A stretch of DNA of 64,000 nucleotides from Solwaraspora sp. WMMA2056 (GTDB taxonomy: Bacteria; Actinomycetota; Actinomycetes; Mycobacteriales; Micromonosporaceae): positions 1,984,001-2,048,000 of the forward strand of contig NZ_CP128360.1 in NCBI RefSeq assembly GCF_030345095.1, written 5' to 3'. A program made the position numbers and the translations under genes. Position 1 is the stretch's first letter, and every line of letters starts with the position of its first letter. Positions 1-8,330 of this stretch are shown piece after piece. The notes below the pieces were generated by a model. The model had not been told where the DNA came from. It saw nothing but the letters and a program-made list of their open reading frames with translations, and searched no databases.

Positions 1-42
1 GCCGGCTCGGCGACGATGCTGCTGCCCCGCATTCAGCGCTGA
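1..42 (+). CDS. C-terminal tail of an upstream gene (partial)
   Basis: The first 42 bases read in frame as a short tail ending in the residues LLPRIQR and a TGA at 40-42. In mycobacteria and relatives the gene before manB is usually a DUF3499-type protein, so that is a guess from synteny only. The fragment is too short to recognise a family, and the reading could be chance. From 43 to about 207 I see no gene, only the duplicated stop region and the leader of manB. Confidence 0.3.
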   Translation, partial: AGSATMLLPRIQR

Positions 43-69
43 CCTGCCCCGACTTCAGCGCTGACCTGC
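32..69. repeat. 16-bp direct repeat, 22-bp period
   Basis: The sequence TTCAGCGCTGACCTGC occurs at 32-47 and again at 54-69. The first copy contains the putative stop codon of the upstream reading frame. It resembles other short tandem duplications beside stop codons in this window (lpqB, hpf, pruA). Confidence 0.8.
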
Positions 70-220
70 GACGATCCGGTCACTCAGCGGCGTGGCCGGC
101 CGGATGGAGGATGAACATCGCGCGGCCGGAGGGTGGCCCGACCGCCTTGACCACAGCGGCCGGACGCTGCTCCGTTACCCTCACCTGTGTTGGCAACCGG
201 CGCGGCTGAGGAGCGAGACC

Positions 221-1597
221 TTGTCTGACTTGTCCAAAATCGTCAAGGCCTACGACGTCCGTGGCACCACTCCCGACCAGTTGAACGAAACGGTGGCCCG
301 AGCCCTCGGCACCGCGTTCGTGCAGGTGCTCAAGGAGTTGGGCGACAAGGCCGACCGGATCGTCATCGCCCACGACATGCGCGAGTCGTCCCCGCCGCTG
401 GCCGCCGCTTTCGCCGCCGGGGCCAACGCCGCCGGGGCCGATGTGCTGCACGCCGGCCTGGCCTCCACCGACCTGCTCTACTACGCCTCCGGCGCGTTGG
501 AGCTGCCCGGTGCGATGTTCACCGCCAGTCACAACCCGGCCCAGTACAACGGGATCAAGATGTGCCGCTCCGGGGCGGCACCTATCGGCCAGGACTCCGG
601 GCTGACCGACATCCGCGACCGCGCCCAGGCGTTGCTCGACAGTGGTGAGACACCGTCCGGTGCGGAGCAGGTGGAGCGGCGTGAGCTGCTCGCCGACTAC
701 GCCGCGCATCTGCGTACCCTGGTCGACCTGTCCGGGATCCGGCCGCTGAAGGTGGTCGTCGACGCCGGCAACGGGATGGGCGGCTACACGGTGCCCGCCG
801 TCCTGGGTGACACGGTGCTGCCGGCGCTGCCGCTGGACATCGTGCCGATGTACTTCGAGCTGGACGGCTCGTTCCCCAACCACGAGGCGAACCCGCTCGA
901 CCCGAAGAACATCGTCGACCTGCAGGCGGCGGTCCGGGAGCACGGCGCCGACCTGGGTCTGGCGTTCGACGGCGACGCCGACCGCTGCTTCGTCGTCGAC
1001 GAGCGCGGCGAGCCGGTCTCGCCGTCGGCGATCACCGCCCTGGTCGCCACCCGGGAGCTGGCCAAGCACCCCGGCGAGACGGTCATCCACAACCTGATCA
1101 CCTCCAGCGCGGTGGCCGAGATCGTCCGGGAGAACGGCGGGGAGCCGGTCCGGGCCCGGGTCGGGCACTCGTTCATCAAGGCGGAGATGGCCCGGACCAA
1201 CGCGGTCTTCGGCGGCGAGCACTCGGCGCACTACTACTTCCGGGACTTCTGGTTCGCCGACACCGGGATGCTGGCCGCGATGCACATGCTGGCCGCGCTC
1301 GGCGAGCAGGACAAGCCGCTGTCCGAGCTGGCCCACTCCTACGAGCGGTACGTCGCCTCCGGCGAGATCAACTCGACGGTCACCGACCAGCAGGCGAAGC
1401 TCGCCGAGGTCAAGGCCGCGTACGCCGACGCCGACCTCGACGAGCTGGACGGACTGACCGTCAGCTTCGACGACGGTTCCTGGATCAACCTGCGGGCCTC
1501 GAACACCGAGCCGTTGCTGCGGCTCAACGTCGAGGCGCCGACCACCGAGCGGATGGTGCAACTGCGCGACGGCGTACTGGCGCTGGTCCGCGGCTAG
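221..1597 (+). CDS. manB: Phosphomannomutase / phosphoglucomutase
   Basis: This enzyme of the alpha-D-phosphohexomutase family (458 aa) interconverts mannose-6-phosphate and mannose-1-phosphate, feeding GDP-mannose and cell-envelope glycan synthesis in the cytoplasm. The family motifs are all visible: the phosphoserine loop TASHNP (Ser at about residue 103), the metal-binding loop DGDADR, the sugar-binding GEHSAHYY, and the C-terminal phosphate-binding RASNTEP. The frame is open from an ATG at 92, but I place the start at TTG 221. A purine-rich site (GAGGAGCGAG) lies just before it, and the protein then begins LSDLSKIVKAYDVRG, as is usual for the family. It heads the operon that continues with the Trm112-like, SIS and manA genes, in the same order as the mycobacterial manB-manA region. 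Confidence 0.95.
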   Translation: MSDLSKIVKAYDVRGTTPDQLNETVARALGTAFVQVLKELGDKADRIVIAHDMRESSPPLAAAFAAGANAAGADVLHAGLASTDLLYYASGALELPGAMFTASHNPAQYNGIKMCRSGAAPIGQDSGLTDIRDRAQALLDSGETPSGAEQVERRELLADYAAHLRTLVDLSGIRPLKVVVDAGNGMGGYTVPAVLGDTVLPALPLDIVPMYFELDGSFPNHEANPLDPKNIVDLQAAVREHGADLGLAFDGDADRCFVVDERGEPVSPSAITALVATRELAKHPGETVIHNLITSSAVAEIVRENGGEPVRARVGHSFIKAEMARTNAVFGGEHSAHYYFRDFWFADTGMLAAMHMLAALGEQDKPLSELAHSYERYVASGEINSTVTDQQAKLAEVKAAYADADLDELDGLTVSFDDGSWINLRASNTEPLLRLNVEAPTTERMVQLRDGVLALVRG

Positions 1598-1640
1598 GAT
1601 CATCTTCGGGTTCACCCCGCGACGTGGAAGGAGCCACCCG

Positions 1641-1823
1641 ATGGCCCTGGATTCGCAGCTACTGGAGATCCTGGCCTGCCCGGACACGCATCACACACCG
1701 TTGACCTACGATGCCGACGCGCAGACCCTCACCTGCCCGGAGTGCACCCGGATCTTCGAGGTGCGTGACGGCATTCCGGTGCTGATGCTGGACGAGGCCC
1801 GGATGCCGGGCGAGGCGTCCTGA
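1641..1823 (+). CDS. Trm112-like small zinc protein
   Basis: A 60-residue protein of the Trm112p/UPF0434 family. It shows the typical start LEILACP followed by a second cysteine pair CPEC and the ending RDGIPVLM. These are four-cysteine zinc-ribbon features, although the first cysteine site here is CPDTHH rather than CxxC. Bacterial members are small cytoplasmic proteins of poorly defined role; eukaryotic Trm112 activates methyltransferases. The ATG is preceded by AAGGAGCC. Its TGA overlaps the ATG of the next gene by one base (TGATG), indicating translational coupling inside the manB operon. Confidence 0.88.
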   Translation: MALDSQLLEILACPDTHHTPLTYDADAQTLTCPECTRIFEVRDGIPVLMLDEARMPGEAS

Positions 1824-3028
1824 TGGCGCTGCCGATCGACGGGACGTCCGGGGTGGTGGGCCAGCGGGTCGCCGACGAGGCGCTGCTCGACGACGTCGAC
1901 GCGCTGGGCCTCGCCGACCCGGGCGGGATGCTGCGGTTCACCGCCTCGGCCGGCGCGCAGGTACGCGAGTCGGCGGCGTTGGCCGCCGAGGCCAACCTCG
2001 GGGTACTCAGCGACGAGGGGCGGCCCCGGGCGGTGGTGATCGCCGGGATCGGCACCGCCGGTCGTACTGGTGACGTGCTGGCCACGGTGGCCGGCCCGCG
2101 CTGCCCCGTACCGGTGATCCCGCACCGCAGCGCCGGCGTGCCCGGCTGGGTCGGTGCGGCCGACGTGGTGATCGCGGTCAGCGCCTCCGGGCGCAGCCCG
2201 GAAGCGCTCGGCGCGGCGCAGGCCGCCGCCCGGCGCGGAGCCCGGCTGGTCGCCGTCGGTGCCCCCGACTCACAGTTGCAGTCGGTCGCCGAAGGGGTCC
2301 GCGCGCCGTTCATCCCGGTGCCGCGTCGGGCTCCGGCCCGGGCCAGCCTCTGGGCGTTGACCGTGCCGGTGCTGCTGGCGGCGCGGGCGCTCGGCCTGGT
2401 GAAGGTGAACGAGGCGGACCTGGCGGAGACCGCCTCCCGGCTCGACGCCGACGCCGAGCGGTGCCGGCCGGCGGCGGAGTCGTTCGTCAACCCGGCGAAG
2501 GCGCTCGCGCTCGGGCTGGCCGGTTCGGTGCCGATCGTCTGGGGCTCGTCGCCGGTGGCGTCGGTCGCCGCCCGCCGGTTCGGTGACTCGCTGTCGACGA
2601 ACGCCCGCTATCCGGTGGTCACCGGCGCGCTCGGCGAGGCCGGCCGGGGCCGGGTCGGCCTGCTCGACGGGGTCTTCGGGGGTCTCGGCGAGTCCAGCCG
2701 TGACATCTTCGCCGACCCGGACGAGGCCGAGGAGCCGCCGACCCGGTTGCGGCTGGTGCTGCTGCGCGACGGCGGGCTGAACCCGGAGGACGACGCCGAC
2801 GAGCCGCTGGCCGTGGAGGAGCGGCGGGCCGAGGCGGTGCAGACCCTCGCCGACCGCCGTGGGGTGCGCTGCGACGTGTTGACCGCCGAGGGCGGGTCGG
2901 CGTTGGAGCGGCTCGCCTCGCTGATCGCGGTGCCGGACTTCGCCTCGGTGTACCTGGCGCTGGCCCACCACCTGGATCCGATGGCGGTTCCGGCGGTGAC
3001 CGAGATGAAGGAACTCTCCACCACCTGA
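1823..3028 (+). CDS. SIS-domain phosphosugar isomerase-like protein
   Basis: A 401-residue protein with an N-terminal SIS (sugar isomerase) fold: a GIGTAGRTGDVL nucleotide-like loop near residue 74, and the VIAVSASGRSPE phosphosugar-binding loop near residue 115. The C-terminal half resembles bifunctional phosphoglucose/phosphomannose isomerases (FGDSLSTNARYP, and the ending AVPAVTEMKELS). Members of this family occupy the slot between manB and manA in actinobacteria (Rv3256c-like). The context suggests a role in supplying or regulating fructose/mannose-6-phosphate, but isomerase activity is inferred, not shown. It is coupled to the Trm112-like gene by a one-base overlap and followed by manA 12 bases later. 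Confidence 0.85.
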   Translation: MALPIDGTSGVVGQRVADEALLDDVDALGLADPGGMLRFTASAGAQVRESAALAAEANLGVLSDEGRPRAVVIAGIGTAGRTGDVLATVAGPRCPVPVIPHRSAGVPGWVGAADVVIAVSASGRSPEALGAAQAAARRGARLVAVGAPDSQLQSVAEGVRAPFIPVPRRAPARASLWALTVPVLLAARALGLVKVNEADLAETASRLDADAERCRPAAESFVNPAKALALGLAGSVPIVWGSSPVASVAARRFGDSLSTNARYPVVTGALGEAGRGRVGLLDGVFGGLGESSRDIFADPDEAEEPPTRLRLVLLRDGGLNPEDDADEPLAVEERRAEAVQTLADRRGVRCDVLTAEGGSALERLASLIAVPDFASVYLALAHHLDPMAVPAVTEMKELSTT

Positions 3029-3040
3029 GGCAGGGCCGTC

Positions 3041-4252
3041 GTGGAACTGTTGACCAGCCAGATCCGGGACTACGCCTGGGGGTCGCGGGAGGTCATCGCC
3101 CAGTTGCAGGGCCGGCCGTCCCCGTCGCCGGGGCCGGAGGCGGAGCTGTGGCTGGGCGCCCACCCGGCAGCACCGTCCACTGTCGAGCGGGGCGGGGTGC
3201 CGGTCAGCCTGGCGGAGCTGATCGACCAGGATCCGCAGGGCTGGCTGGGCGGGTCGACCGCCGCCCGGTTCGACGGCCGGTTGCCGTACCTGATGAAGGT
3301 CCTCGCCGCGCGGACGCCGCTGTCGCTGCAGGCCCACCCGGACGCGGCGCGGGCCCGGCAGCGGTACGCCGCCGAGCGGTCCGGTGGCGCCGAGGGCGGG
3401 GTGCGCAACTACGTCGATCCGTACCACAAGCCGGAGCTGCTGGTCGCGATCAGCGCGTTCGACGCACTCTGTGGCTTCCGGGACCCGGCGCGGTCCGCGC
3501 AGGCGCTGGCGGCGCTGCGCCTCGACGCCCTGGAACCGGTGGTCAAGTCGCTGCGGACCGGCACCGTCGGGCTGCCGGAAGCGATCGAGACGCTGCTCGG
3601 CTGGCCGGCGGACGACCGGGCGGCGCTGGTGTCGGCGGCGGTGGCGGCGGTCGACGGCCTGCCGGCCCGGTACGCCGCCGACGGTGCGCTGCTGACCGAC
3701 CTGGCCACGCACTACCCCGCCGACCCGGGAGTGCTGGTCGCGTTGCTGCTCAACCAGGTGCGGCTGGCCCCTGGCGAGGCGGTCTGGATGCCGGCCGGCA
3801 ACCTGCACGCCTACCTGCGCGGCGCCGGGATCGAGATCATGGCCGCCAGTGACAACGTGCTGCGCGGCGGGCTGACCCCCAAGCGGGTCGACGTCGCCGA
3901 GCTGCTGCGGGTGTTGCGCTTCGACGTGCTCGACGAGCCGGTGGTACGGCCCCGGTCGGTCGCCCCCGGGGTGATCACCTGGCCGGTGCCGGCGGCCGAG
4001 TTCAGCCTGCACCGGGTGGTGCTCGACGCCGACGTGTCACAGGCGACGGTAGCGGCGGGCGGCCCCCGGGTGGTGCTCTGCCTCACCGGCGCGGTCACCG
4101 TTGACGACGGGGTCGCGGCGGTCGCCGTACCGCCGGGGCGGGCTGCGGTCGGGCCGGCCCGACCGGGGTCGCTGACGATCTCGGGTGCGGGTGAGGCGTT
4201 CGTCGCATCGGTGAACCTGCCGGGACATGTACGCGGGGCGGCCGCCTGGTGA
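3041..4252 (+). CDS. manA: Mannose-6-phosphate isomerase, type I
   Basis: This protein (403 aa) interconverts fructose-6-phosphate and mannose-6-phosphate, the entry step to GDP-mannose. It is a cupin-fold zinc enzyme. Family landmarks are the start LLTSQIRDYAWGS, PYLMKVLAARTPLSLQAHP (the QxH zinc ligands), DPYHKPELL (the HKPE motif), and GNLHAYLRGAGIEIMA with SDNVLRGGLTPKRVD. Translation starts at GTG 3041, 12 bases after the SIS gene, so it is the last gene of the manB operon. A short inverted repeat covers its stop codon. Confidence 0.95.
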   Translation: MELLTSQIRDYAWGSREVIAQLQGRPSPSPGPEAELWLGAHPAAPSTVERGGVPVSLAELIDQDPQGWLGGSTAARFDGRLPYLMKVLAARTPLSLQAHPDAARARQRYAAERSGGAEGGVRNYVDPYHKPELLVAISAFDALCGFRDPARSAQALAALRLDALEPVVKSLRTGTVGLPEAIETLLGWPADDRAALVSAAVAAVDGLPARYAADGALLTDLATHYPADPGVLVALLLNQVRLAPGEAVWMPAGNLHAYLRGAGIEIMAASDNVLRGGLTPKRVDVAELLRVLRFDVLDEPVVRPRSVAPGVITWPVPAAEFSLHRVVLDADVSQATVAAGGPRVVLCLTGAVTVDDGVAAVAVPPGRAAVGPARPGSLTISGAGEAFVASVNLPGHVRGAAAW

Positions 4253-4270
4253 GCGTCCGCTCCGCTCACC
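4248..4270. terminator. Inverted repeat over the manA stop codon
   Basis: GGTGAGCG (4248-4255) pairs with CGCTCACC (4263-4270) across a 7-base loop. The manA TGA lies inside the left arm. There is no T-tract, so this is a possible factor-assisted terminator or mRNA 3' end structure rather than a classic intrinsic terminator. Confidence 0.35.
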
Positions 4271-4429
4271 TGCAGCCGCCCCGCGCATCCCCCCGGTTTG
4301 GTTCCCCCGCGCGTCAGCGTGACGTTGTCGTGACGCGACGTAGTCGTAGATTTGCAGTGCGTAGCCAGACTGTCAAGCTAATCCGGAAATTACCGACTCG
4401 CGGCGTGTCGCGGTCCGGCCCTGAATCGG

Positions 4430-4609
4430 CTACGACGGGCGGCGTCCCGGGCGTACCCAGGTCCAGATGCAGTAGACCAGCCAGCCCAATGCCAGCGCAG
4501 TGGCCAACGGGCGTTGCCCGACCGCGTTCAGGCCGATGACCAGGAGCAGCACGACCAGCCAGGGGATGAATGCCTTCACCGCACCGATGCTGCCACACCA
4601 CACCGGCAT
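4430..4609 (-). CDS. Small predicted membrane protein (59 aa)
   Basis: The minus strand encodes a 59-residue frame from ATG at 4609 to TAG at 4430. An alternative start is the GTG at 4579. It contains two hydrophobic stretches (about residues 14-27, FIPWLVVLLLVIGL, and 36-50, LATALALGWLVYCIW) separated by a short polar turn NAVGQRP, and ends in a basic tail RPGRRPS. This looks like a two-helix inner-membrane peptide. I do not recognise the family. It is downstream of and convergent with manA. The reading is supported by amino-acid composition only, as no clear ribosome binding site is visible. Confidence 0.5.
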   Translation of the reverse strand: MPVWCGSIGAVKAFIPWLVVLLLVIGLNAVGQRPLATALALGWLVYCIWTWVRPGRRPS

Positions 4610-4676
4610 TCCACCCTGGCCCGTTACGTCACCTTCCGTGACGGCACCCCACCGGGATACCTGTCCGAACGATATA

Positions 4677-4704
4677 CCTCAGAGGAATAATTATTCCTCT
4701 GAGG
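4677..4704. promoter_or_regulatory. Perfect 28-bp palindrome
   Basis: CCTCAGAGGAATAA (4677-4690) is followed directly by its exact reverse complement at 4691-4704, with no loop. It is unusually AT-rich for this genome. It lies in the gap downstream of manA, just 3' of the RDD gene (stop at 4760), and upstream of the small membrane ORF. It could be an operator for a dimeric repressor or a bidirectional termination cruciform. The absence of a loop favours a protein-binding site. Confidence 0.75.
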
Positions 4705-4759
4705 AATACTGCTCTACCGCAGTACCGTGCCCGCCAGGTGCCGCCCGGCCCCGGATCCG

Positions 4760-5884
4760 TCAGGTGCCGTCCGGCCCCGGACCCGTCGGCTCCCGCACCG
4801 GCGCGCGGCGCAGCGTGCTGGCGACCGGCGGCCGCCGTACCCCGGTCCAGTCCGGTTGTTCGCTGGTCGGTCCCATCCACGGCGGCCGGGGCCAGTTGCC
4901 CCGTGGCCACTGCGCCGCGTCACGCTGCGTCGGCACCACCGCACCGGCCGGCACCGCAGTACCCGCCGGATCCGGCGCGCGGACCGGATCGGCCCAGGAC
5001 GGTGGCGCCGCCGGCCGCAGCGCGCCGGTCCGCGCCGGGCTGAGCCCCGCCAACTCCGGCCAGAGCGCGGCGGTCGCCGCCCGGCCACGCACCAGCCGCT
5101 GCCCGGACCGGCGGTGCCGCTCGGCCAGGACCGCCGCCAGGTACGCCCACCCCGGCACCCCGGGCGGCGGCGGGGGAGTGGTCACCGCGGCGACGTCCGC
5201 CGCGACCAGCCGCACCAGCTCCGAGCGGGCCGGCTCGGCGAACCCGTGCCCCCTGGTCAGCAGGTGCCGCACCGACAGCGCGAGCTCGTCGTCGAGCCGG
5301 GTCAGGTCGAGGGTACGGGCCCAGCCGGCCAACGCCGACGGCATCCCCGGCACCCAGCCCCACGACGCCGGAGCCCGGTCGTGGACCACGATCGTCCCGG
5401 CGGCCAGATCCCCGAGCCGTTTGCCCTGACTGTTCGACATCAGCGTCACCAGGCTCGCCAGCCAGGTCAGCGGCGGCAGCAGCAACCCCGGCCACTCGGC
5501 GGCCACCCCGACCAGGTTGCGGGTCAGCGCGTGCCGGAACTGCGGCGGGCCACCGTCGTCGCGGACCACCCGGATCCCGACCGCCCGCTTGCCGACCGTA
5601 CGGCCGTTTCCGAGGGTTTCGCACAGCACCGGGTAGCCGACCAGAACCAGGACCGCGCCCACGGTCAGCACCGCCTGCCCGAGCGCGTCGTCCACCTCGA
5701 CCGACGACGGCAGCGACGCCAGCCCCACCCCGGCCACCACCGCCAGCAGCAGCGCGATCAGCACCTGGACCAGTAGATCCACCAGCAGCGCCAGGATCCG
5801 GGAACCGGCCCGGGCCAGCCGTACCTCGACCTCGACGGCCTCACCGCCGACCAGCCTGGTCCCCCCGGATGCGTGCGCACTCAC
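4760..5884 (-). CDS. RDD-family membrane protein
   Basis: A 374-residue protein with an RDD domain in its N-terminal half. The signature Arg-Asp-Asp pattern is partly visible in RLARAGSRILALLVDLLVQ, followed by membrane segments (VLIALLLAVVAGVG, AVLTVGAVLVLVGYPVL) and the motif GNGRTVGKRAVGIRVVRDDG. The remainder is Pro/Arg/Ala-rich and cytoplasmic. The function of RDD proteins is unclear; some act as ion antiporters. I chose GTG 5884 (VSAHASGGTRL), not the upstream in-frame ATG at 5998, because 5998 lies inside the divergent SpoIIM-like gene. The 34-bp divergent arrangement with that gene matches the mycobacterial Rv3694-Rv3695 pair. Confidence 0.85.
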   Translation of the reverse strand: MSAHASGGTRLVGGEAVEVEVRLARAGSRILALLVDLLVQVLIALLLAVVAGVGLASLPSSVEVDDALGQAVLTVGAVLVLVGYPVLCETLGNGRTVGKRAVGIRVVRDDGGPPQFRHALTRNLVGVAAEWPGLLLPPLTWLASLVTLMSNSQGKRLGDLAAGTIVVHDRAPASWGWVPGMPSALAGWARTLDLTRLDDELALSVRHLLTRGHGFAEPARSELVRLVAADVAAVTTPPPPPGVPGWAYLAAVLAERHRRSGQRLVRGRAATAALWPELAGLSPARTGALRPAAPPSWADPVRAPDPAGTAVPAGAVVPTQRDAAQWPRGNWPRPPWMGPTSEQPDWTGVRRPPVASTLRRAPVREPTGPGPDGT

Positions 5885-5918
5885 CCTGCCAGTGAACACT
5901 ATGGGACGGGAGGTGGCC

Positions 5919-6926
5919 GTGGACCTCGACGCGTACGTGGCCGAGCACGAGCCGCAGTGGCGGCGGCTCGAGCAGCTGACCCGTGGCCGGCAGCTCACCG
6001 TCGCCGAGGTCGACGAACTGGTGGCGCTGTATCAACGTACCGCCACCCACCTGTCGGTGGTCCGCAGCCGCTCGCCCGACCCGGCGCTGGTCGCCCGGCT
6101 CACCACCCTGGTGCTGGCCGCCCGGTCCCGGCTGACGACCGGCCCCCGGTCCAGCTGGCGCGCTCTCGGCCAGTTCGTCGCCACCGGGTTCCCACAGGCG
6201 GTGCTCCGGGCGGCCCCGTGGTGGGGTGCGGTCGCGGTGGCGTTCTGCGCACTCACCGGATTCCTGATGTGGTGGGTCGCCGGGAACCCCGACAGCGCCC
6301 GGGCGCTGATCGGCGACCGGGCCGCGGCGGAACTCGCCGAATCGAGCTTCGCCGGCTACTACACCCGGTACGCGGCCCCCAACTTCGCCGCCCAGCTGTC
6401 GACGCACAACGCCTGGCTGGCCGCACAGTGCCTGGCCGCCGGGATCCTGGTGGTCCCGGTGCTCTACCTGCTGTGGGTGAACGCCCTCAACATCGGCGTC
6501 ACCGGCGGCGTGATGATCTCCTACGACCGCGCGGACGTCTTCTTCGGCCTGATCACCCCGCACGGGCTGCTGGAGCTCACCGGCGTGTTCGTCGCCGCCG
6601 GGGTCGGGCTGCGCATCGGCGGTGCCTGGCTCGCCCCGCCGGCCGGGGCGAGCCGCAGCCGGGCCGTCGCCGACGCGGGGCTCTCCGGCGTCGGGGTGGC
6701 CCTCGGGCTGGTGCCGGTCTTCGCCGTCGCCGCGCTGATCGAGGCCTTCGTGACGCCGGCCCCGCTGCCGACCTGGCTGCGGGTCGCCGTCGGCGCGACC
6801 GCCTGGCTGGCCTTCCTCGGCTACGTGCTGGTACGCGGCACCCGCCGGGGCGCGGACCGCTCCGGCGGCGGGCCGGCCGACCGGTCGACCGACCGGGCTC
6901 AGAGCCGGCCGAGCAACTTCAGCTGA
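5919..6926 (+). CDS. SpoIIM / DUF95-like integral membrane protein
   Basis: A 335-residue protein of the stage II sporulation protein M family as found beside MoxR/DUF58 genes in actinobacteria. The N-terminal soluble helix region carries LDAYVAEHEPQWRRLEQL and LYQRTATHLSVVRS. Five or so membrane segments follow, with GLITPHGLLELTGVFVAAGVGLRIG typical of the family. The frame is open from GTG 5892, but GTG 5919 has a GGGAGGTG ribosome site just upstream and gives the standard N-terminus VDLDAYV. Its last 28 bases overlap the convergent DUF58 gene tail to tail. The role is probably linked to the adjacent MoxR system; no sporulation role is implied. Confidence 0.85.
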   Translation: MDLDAYVAEHEPQWRRLEQLTRGRQLTVAEVDELVALYQRTATHLSVVRSRSPDPALVARLTTLVLAARSRLTTGPRSSWRALGQFVATGFPQAVLRAAPWWGAVAVAFCALTGFLMWWVAGNPDSARALIGDRAAAELAESSFAGYYTRYAAPNFAAQLSTHNAWLAAQCLAAGILVVPVLYLLWVNALNIGVTGGVMISYDRADVFFGLITPHGLLELTGVFVAAGVGLRIGGAWLAPPAGASRSRAVADAGLSGVGVALGLVPVFAVAALIEAFVTPAPLPTWLRVAVGATAWLAFLGYVLVRGTRRGADRSGGGPADRSTDRAQSRPSNFS

Positions 6927-8293
6927 AGGTAGAGGTCGGCCAGACGGCCGGCGAAGGTCGGCGCCGAGGCGTCCAGCACCGCCACCCCGTACCGGCGCAG
7001 CACCGCACTCACCCGGGCCCGCTCGGTGACGGTCCGGGTCGCCGCGGCGGCCAGGTAGGCGTCGGCGACCCTGTGCACCGGTGCGTCCACCGTCGCCGGC
7101 AACGTCGGATCCCCGATGCCGGCGACCACGACCTGATGGCGGGCGGCCAGCCGGGGCAGCACCGGCAGCAGTCCGTCGCCGAGCGCGCCGGGCTCCAGCG
7201 CGGTGCAGAGCACCACCAGGCACCGTCGGGACTCCCGCCGCAGGATCTCCCCGACGACCAGTTCGTAGTCCGTCTCCACCAGCGCCGGTTGCAGCCCGGC
7301 CAGGGTCTGGACCAGTCGGGGCAGCAGCGCCTGCCGGCTCACGCCCCAGATCGCCGCCCGGACCTTCGCATCCGCCGCCATCAGGTCGAACCGGTCGCCG
7401 GCCCGGTTCGCCAGGGTCGCCAGCAGCAGCGCGGCGTCGATCGCGACGTCGAGTCGGGGCTGGTCACCGATCAGGGCCGCCGAGGTCCGCCCGGTGTCCA
7501 GCACGAACATCACCCGGCGGTCCCGCTCCGGGCGCCAGGTCCGGACCAGGACGTCGGACCGGCGGGCGCTGGCCCGCCAGTCGATCGACCGTACGTCGTC
7601 GCCGACGACGTACTCCCGAAGGTTGTCGAACTCGGTGCCCTGGCCACGGCCCCGGGTGGCCCGGATCCCGTCGATCACCCGCAGCCGGGCCAGCTTCTCG
7701 GCGAGCAGCCGGCGTGCGTCGAAGCGCGGCAGCACCCGTACGGTCCACTGCGGAGTGGGCGGGTGCCCGCGTCGTTGCCGGAAGGCCAGCCCGAGCGGGC
7801 CGGCCGACCGGACGGTCACCTCGACGGCGGACCGGTCGCCGTGCCGGGTCGGGGTGAGCCTGGCAGGTAGCGCCGCGACCGCACCCGGTGCCAGCCGTAC
7901 CCGCCAGACCGGTCCGCTGCCGTCGCCGCCGACGGCCGTCACGGCGTCGGCGTCGGCGTCGGCGCTGTCCGGGCCGGCCTTGACCGCGGCACCGACCGGG
8001 TCCGCGACGGCGCCGGCGGACGGGACCCAGGTGTCGCGGACCTGCGCCCGCACCCGCCGCCGGGAGCCGTTGCGCAACCGCACCGTCACCGTCGCCGACG
8101 TGCCGAACCAGACGGTCCGGTCGCCGTCGCGGCCAAGTTCGAGCCGGCTCAGCGGGGCGGCCAACGCCACGTCCAGCACGGTCAGGGCGGCCACCGACGT
8201 GGTGATCACCAGCAGGCCCCACCAGGGGGCGGGCCACCAGGGCAGGGTCGTCGCGCCGACGCCGAGCAGCGCCGCCGCCCGCCAGGTCACCAT
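6899..8293 (-). CDS. DUF58-domain protein (MoxR partner)
   Basis: A 464-residue protein with two N-terminal membrane segments ([32 protein letters not shown] region) and a von-Willebrand-like C-terminal DUF58 domain. The DUF58 signature [23 protein letters not shown] is split here into [12 protein letters not shown] and [10 protein letters not shown], followed by [23 protein letters not shown]58 proteins are regularly encoded next to MoxR AAA+ ATPases and are thought to be their VWA-type partners. It is the last gene of the minus-strand operon, 37 bases after moxR. Its end overlaps the SpoIIM-like gene. Confidence 0.88.
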   Translation of the reverse strand: MVTWRAAALLGVGATTLPWWPAPWWGLLVITTSVAALTVLDVALAAPLSRLELGRDGDRTVWFGTSATVTVRLRNGSRRRVRAQVRDTWVPSAGAVADPVGAAVKAGPDSADADADAVTAVGGDGSGPVWRVRLAPGAVAALPARLTPTRHGDRSAVEVTVRSAGPLGLAFRQRRGHPPTPQWTVRVLPRFDARRLLAEKLARLRVIDGIRATRGRGQGTEFDNLREYVVGDDVRSIDWRASARRSDVLVRTWRPERDRRVMFVLDTGRTSAALIGDQPRLDVAIDAALLLATLANRAGDRFDLMAADAKVRAAIWGVSRQALLPRLVQTLAGLQPALVETDYELVVGEILRRESRRCLVVLCTALEPGALGDGLLPVLPRLAARHQVVVAGIGDPTLPATVDAPVHRVADAYLAAAATRTVTERARVSAVLRRYGVAVLDASAPTFAGRLADLYLQLKLLGRL

Positions 8294-8330
8294 CGCGACC
8301 AGCCGGACGCCGGCGGCGGTGCCGACCCGC

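Noticed and set aside
80-1687. A 535-codon open frame on the minus strand opposite manB
   Set aside because: Gly/Arg/Val-rich shadow translation of a well-supported plus-strand gene, caused by GC-rich third positions; no motifs.
3148-3852. A second plus-strand frame inside manA
   Set aside because: Arg/Gly/Ala-rich shadow frame, overlapping a gene with complete mannose-6-phosphate isomerase motifs.
2270-4012. A 580-codon minus-strand frame opposite the SIS and manA genes
   Set aside because: No domain or ribosome site, and it spans two genes with clear motifs on the other strand.
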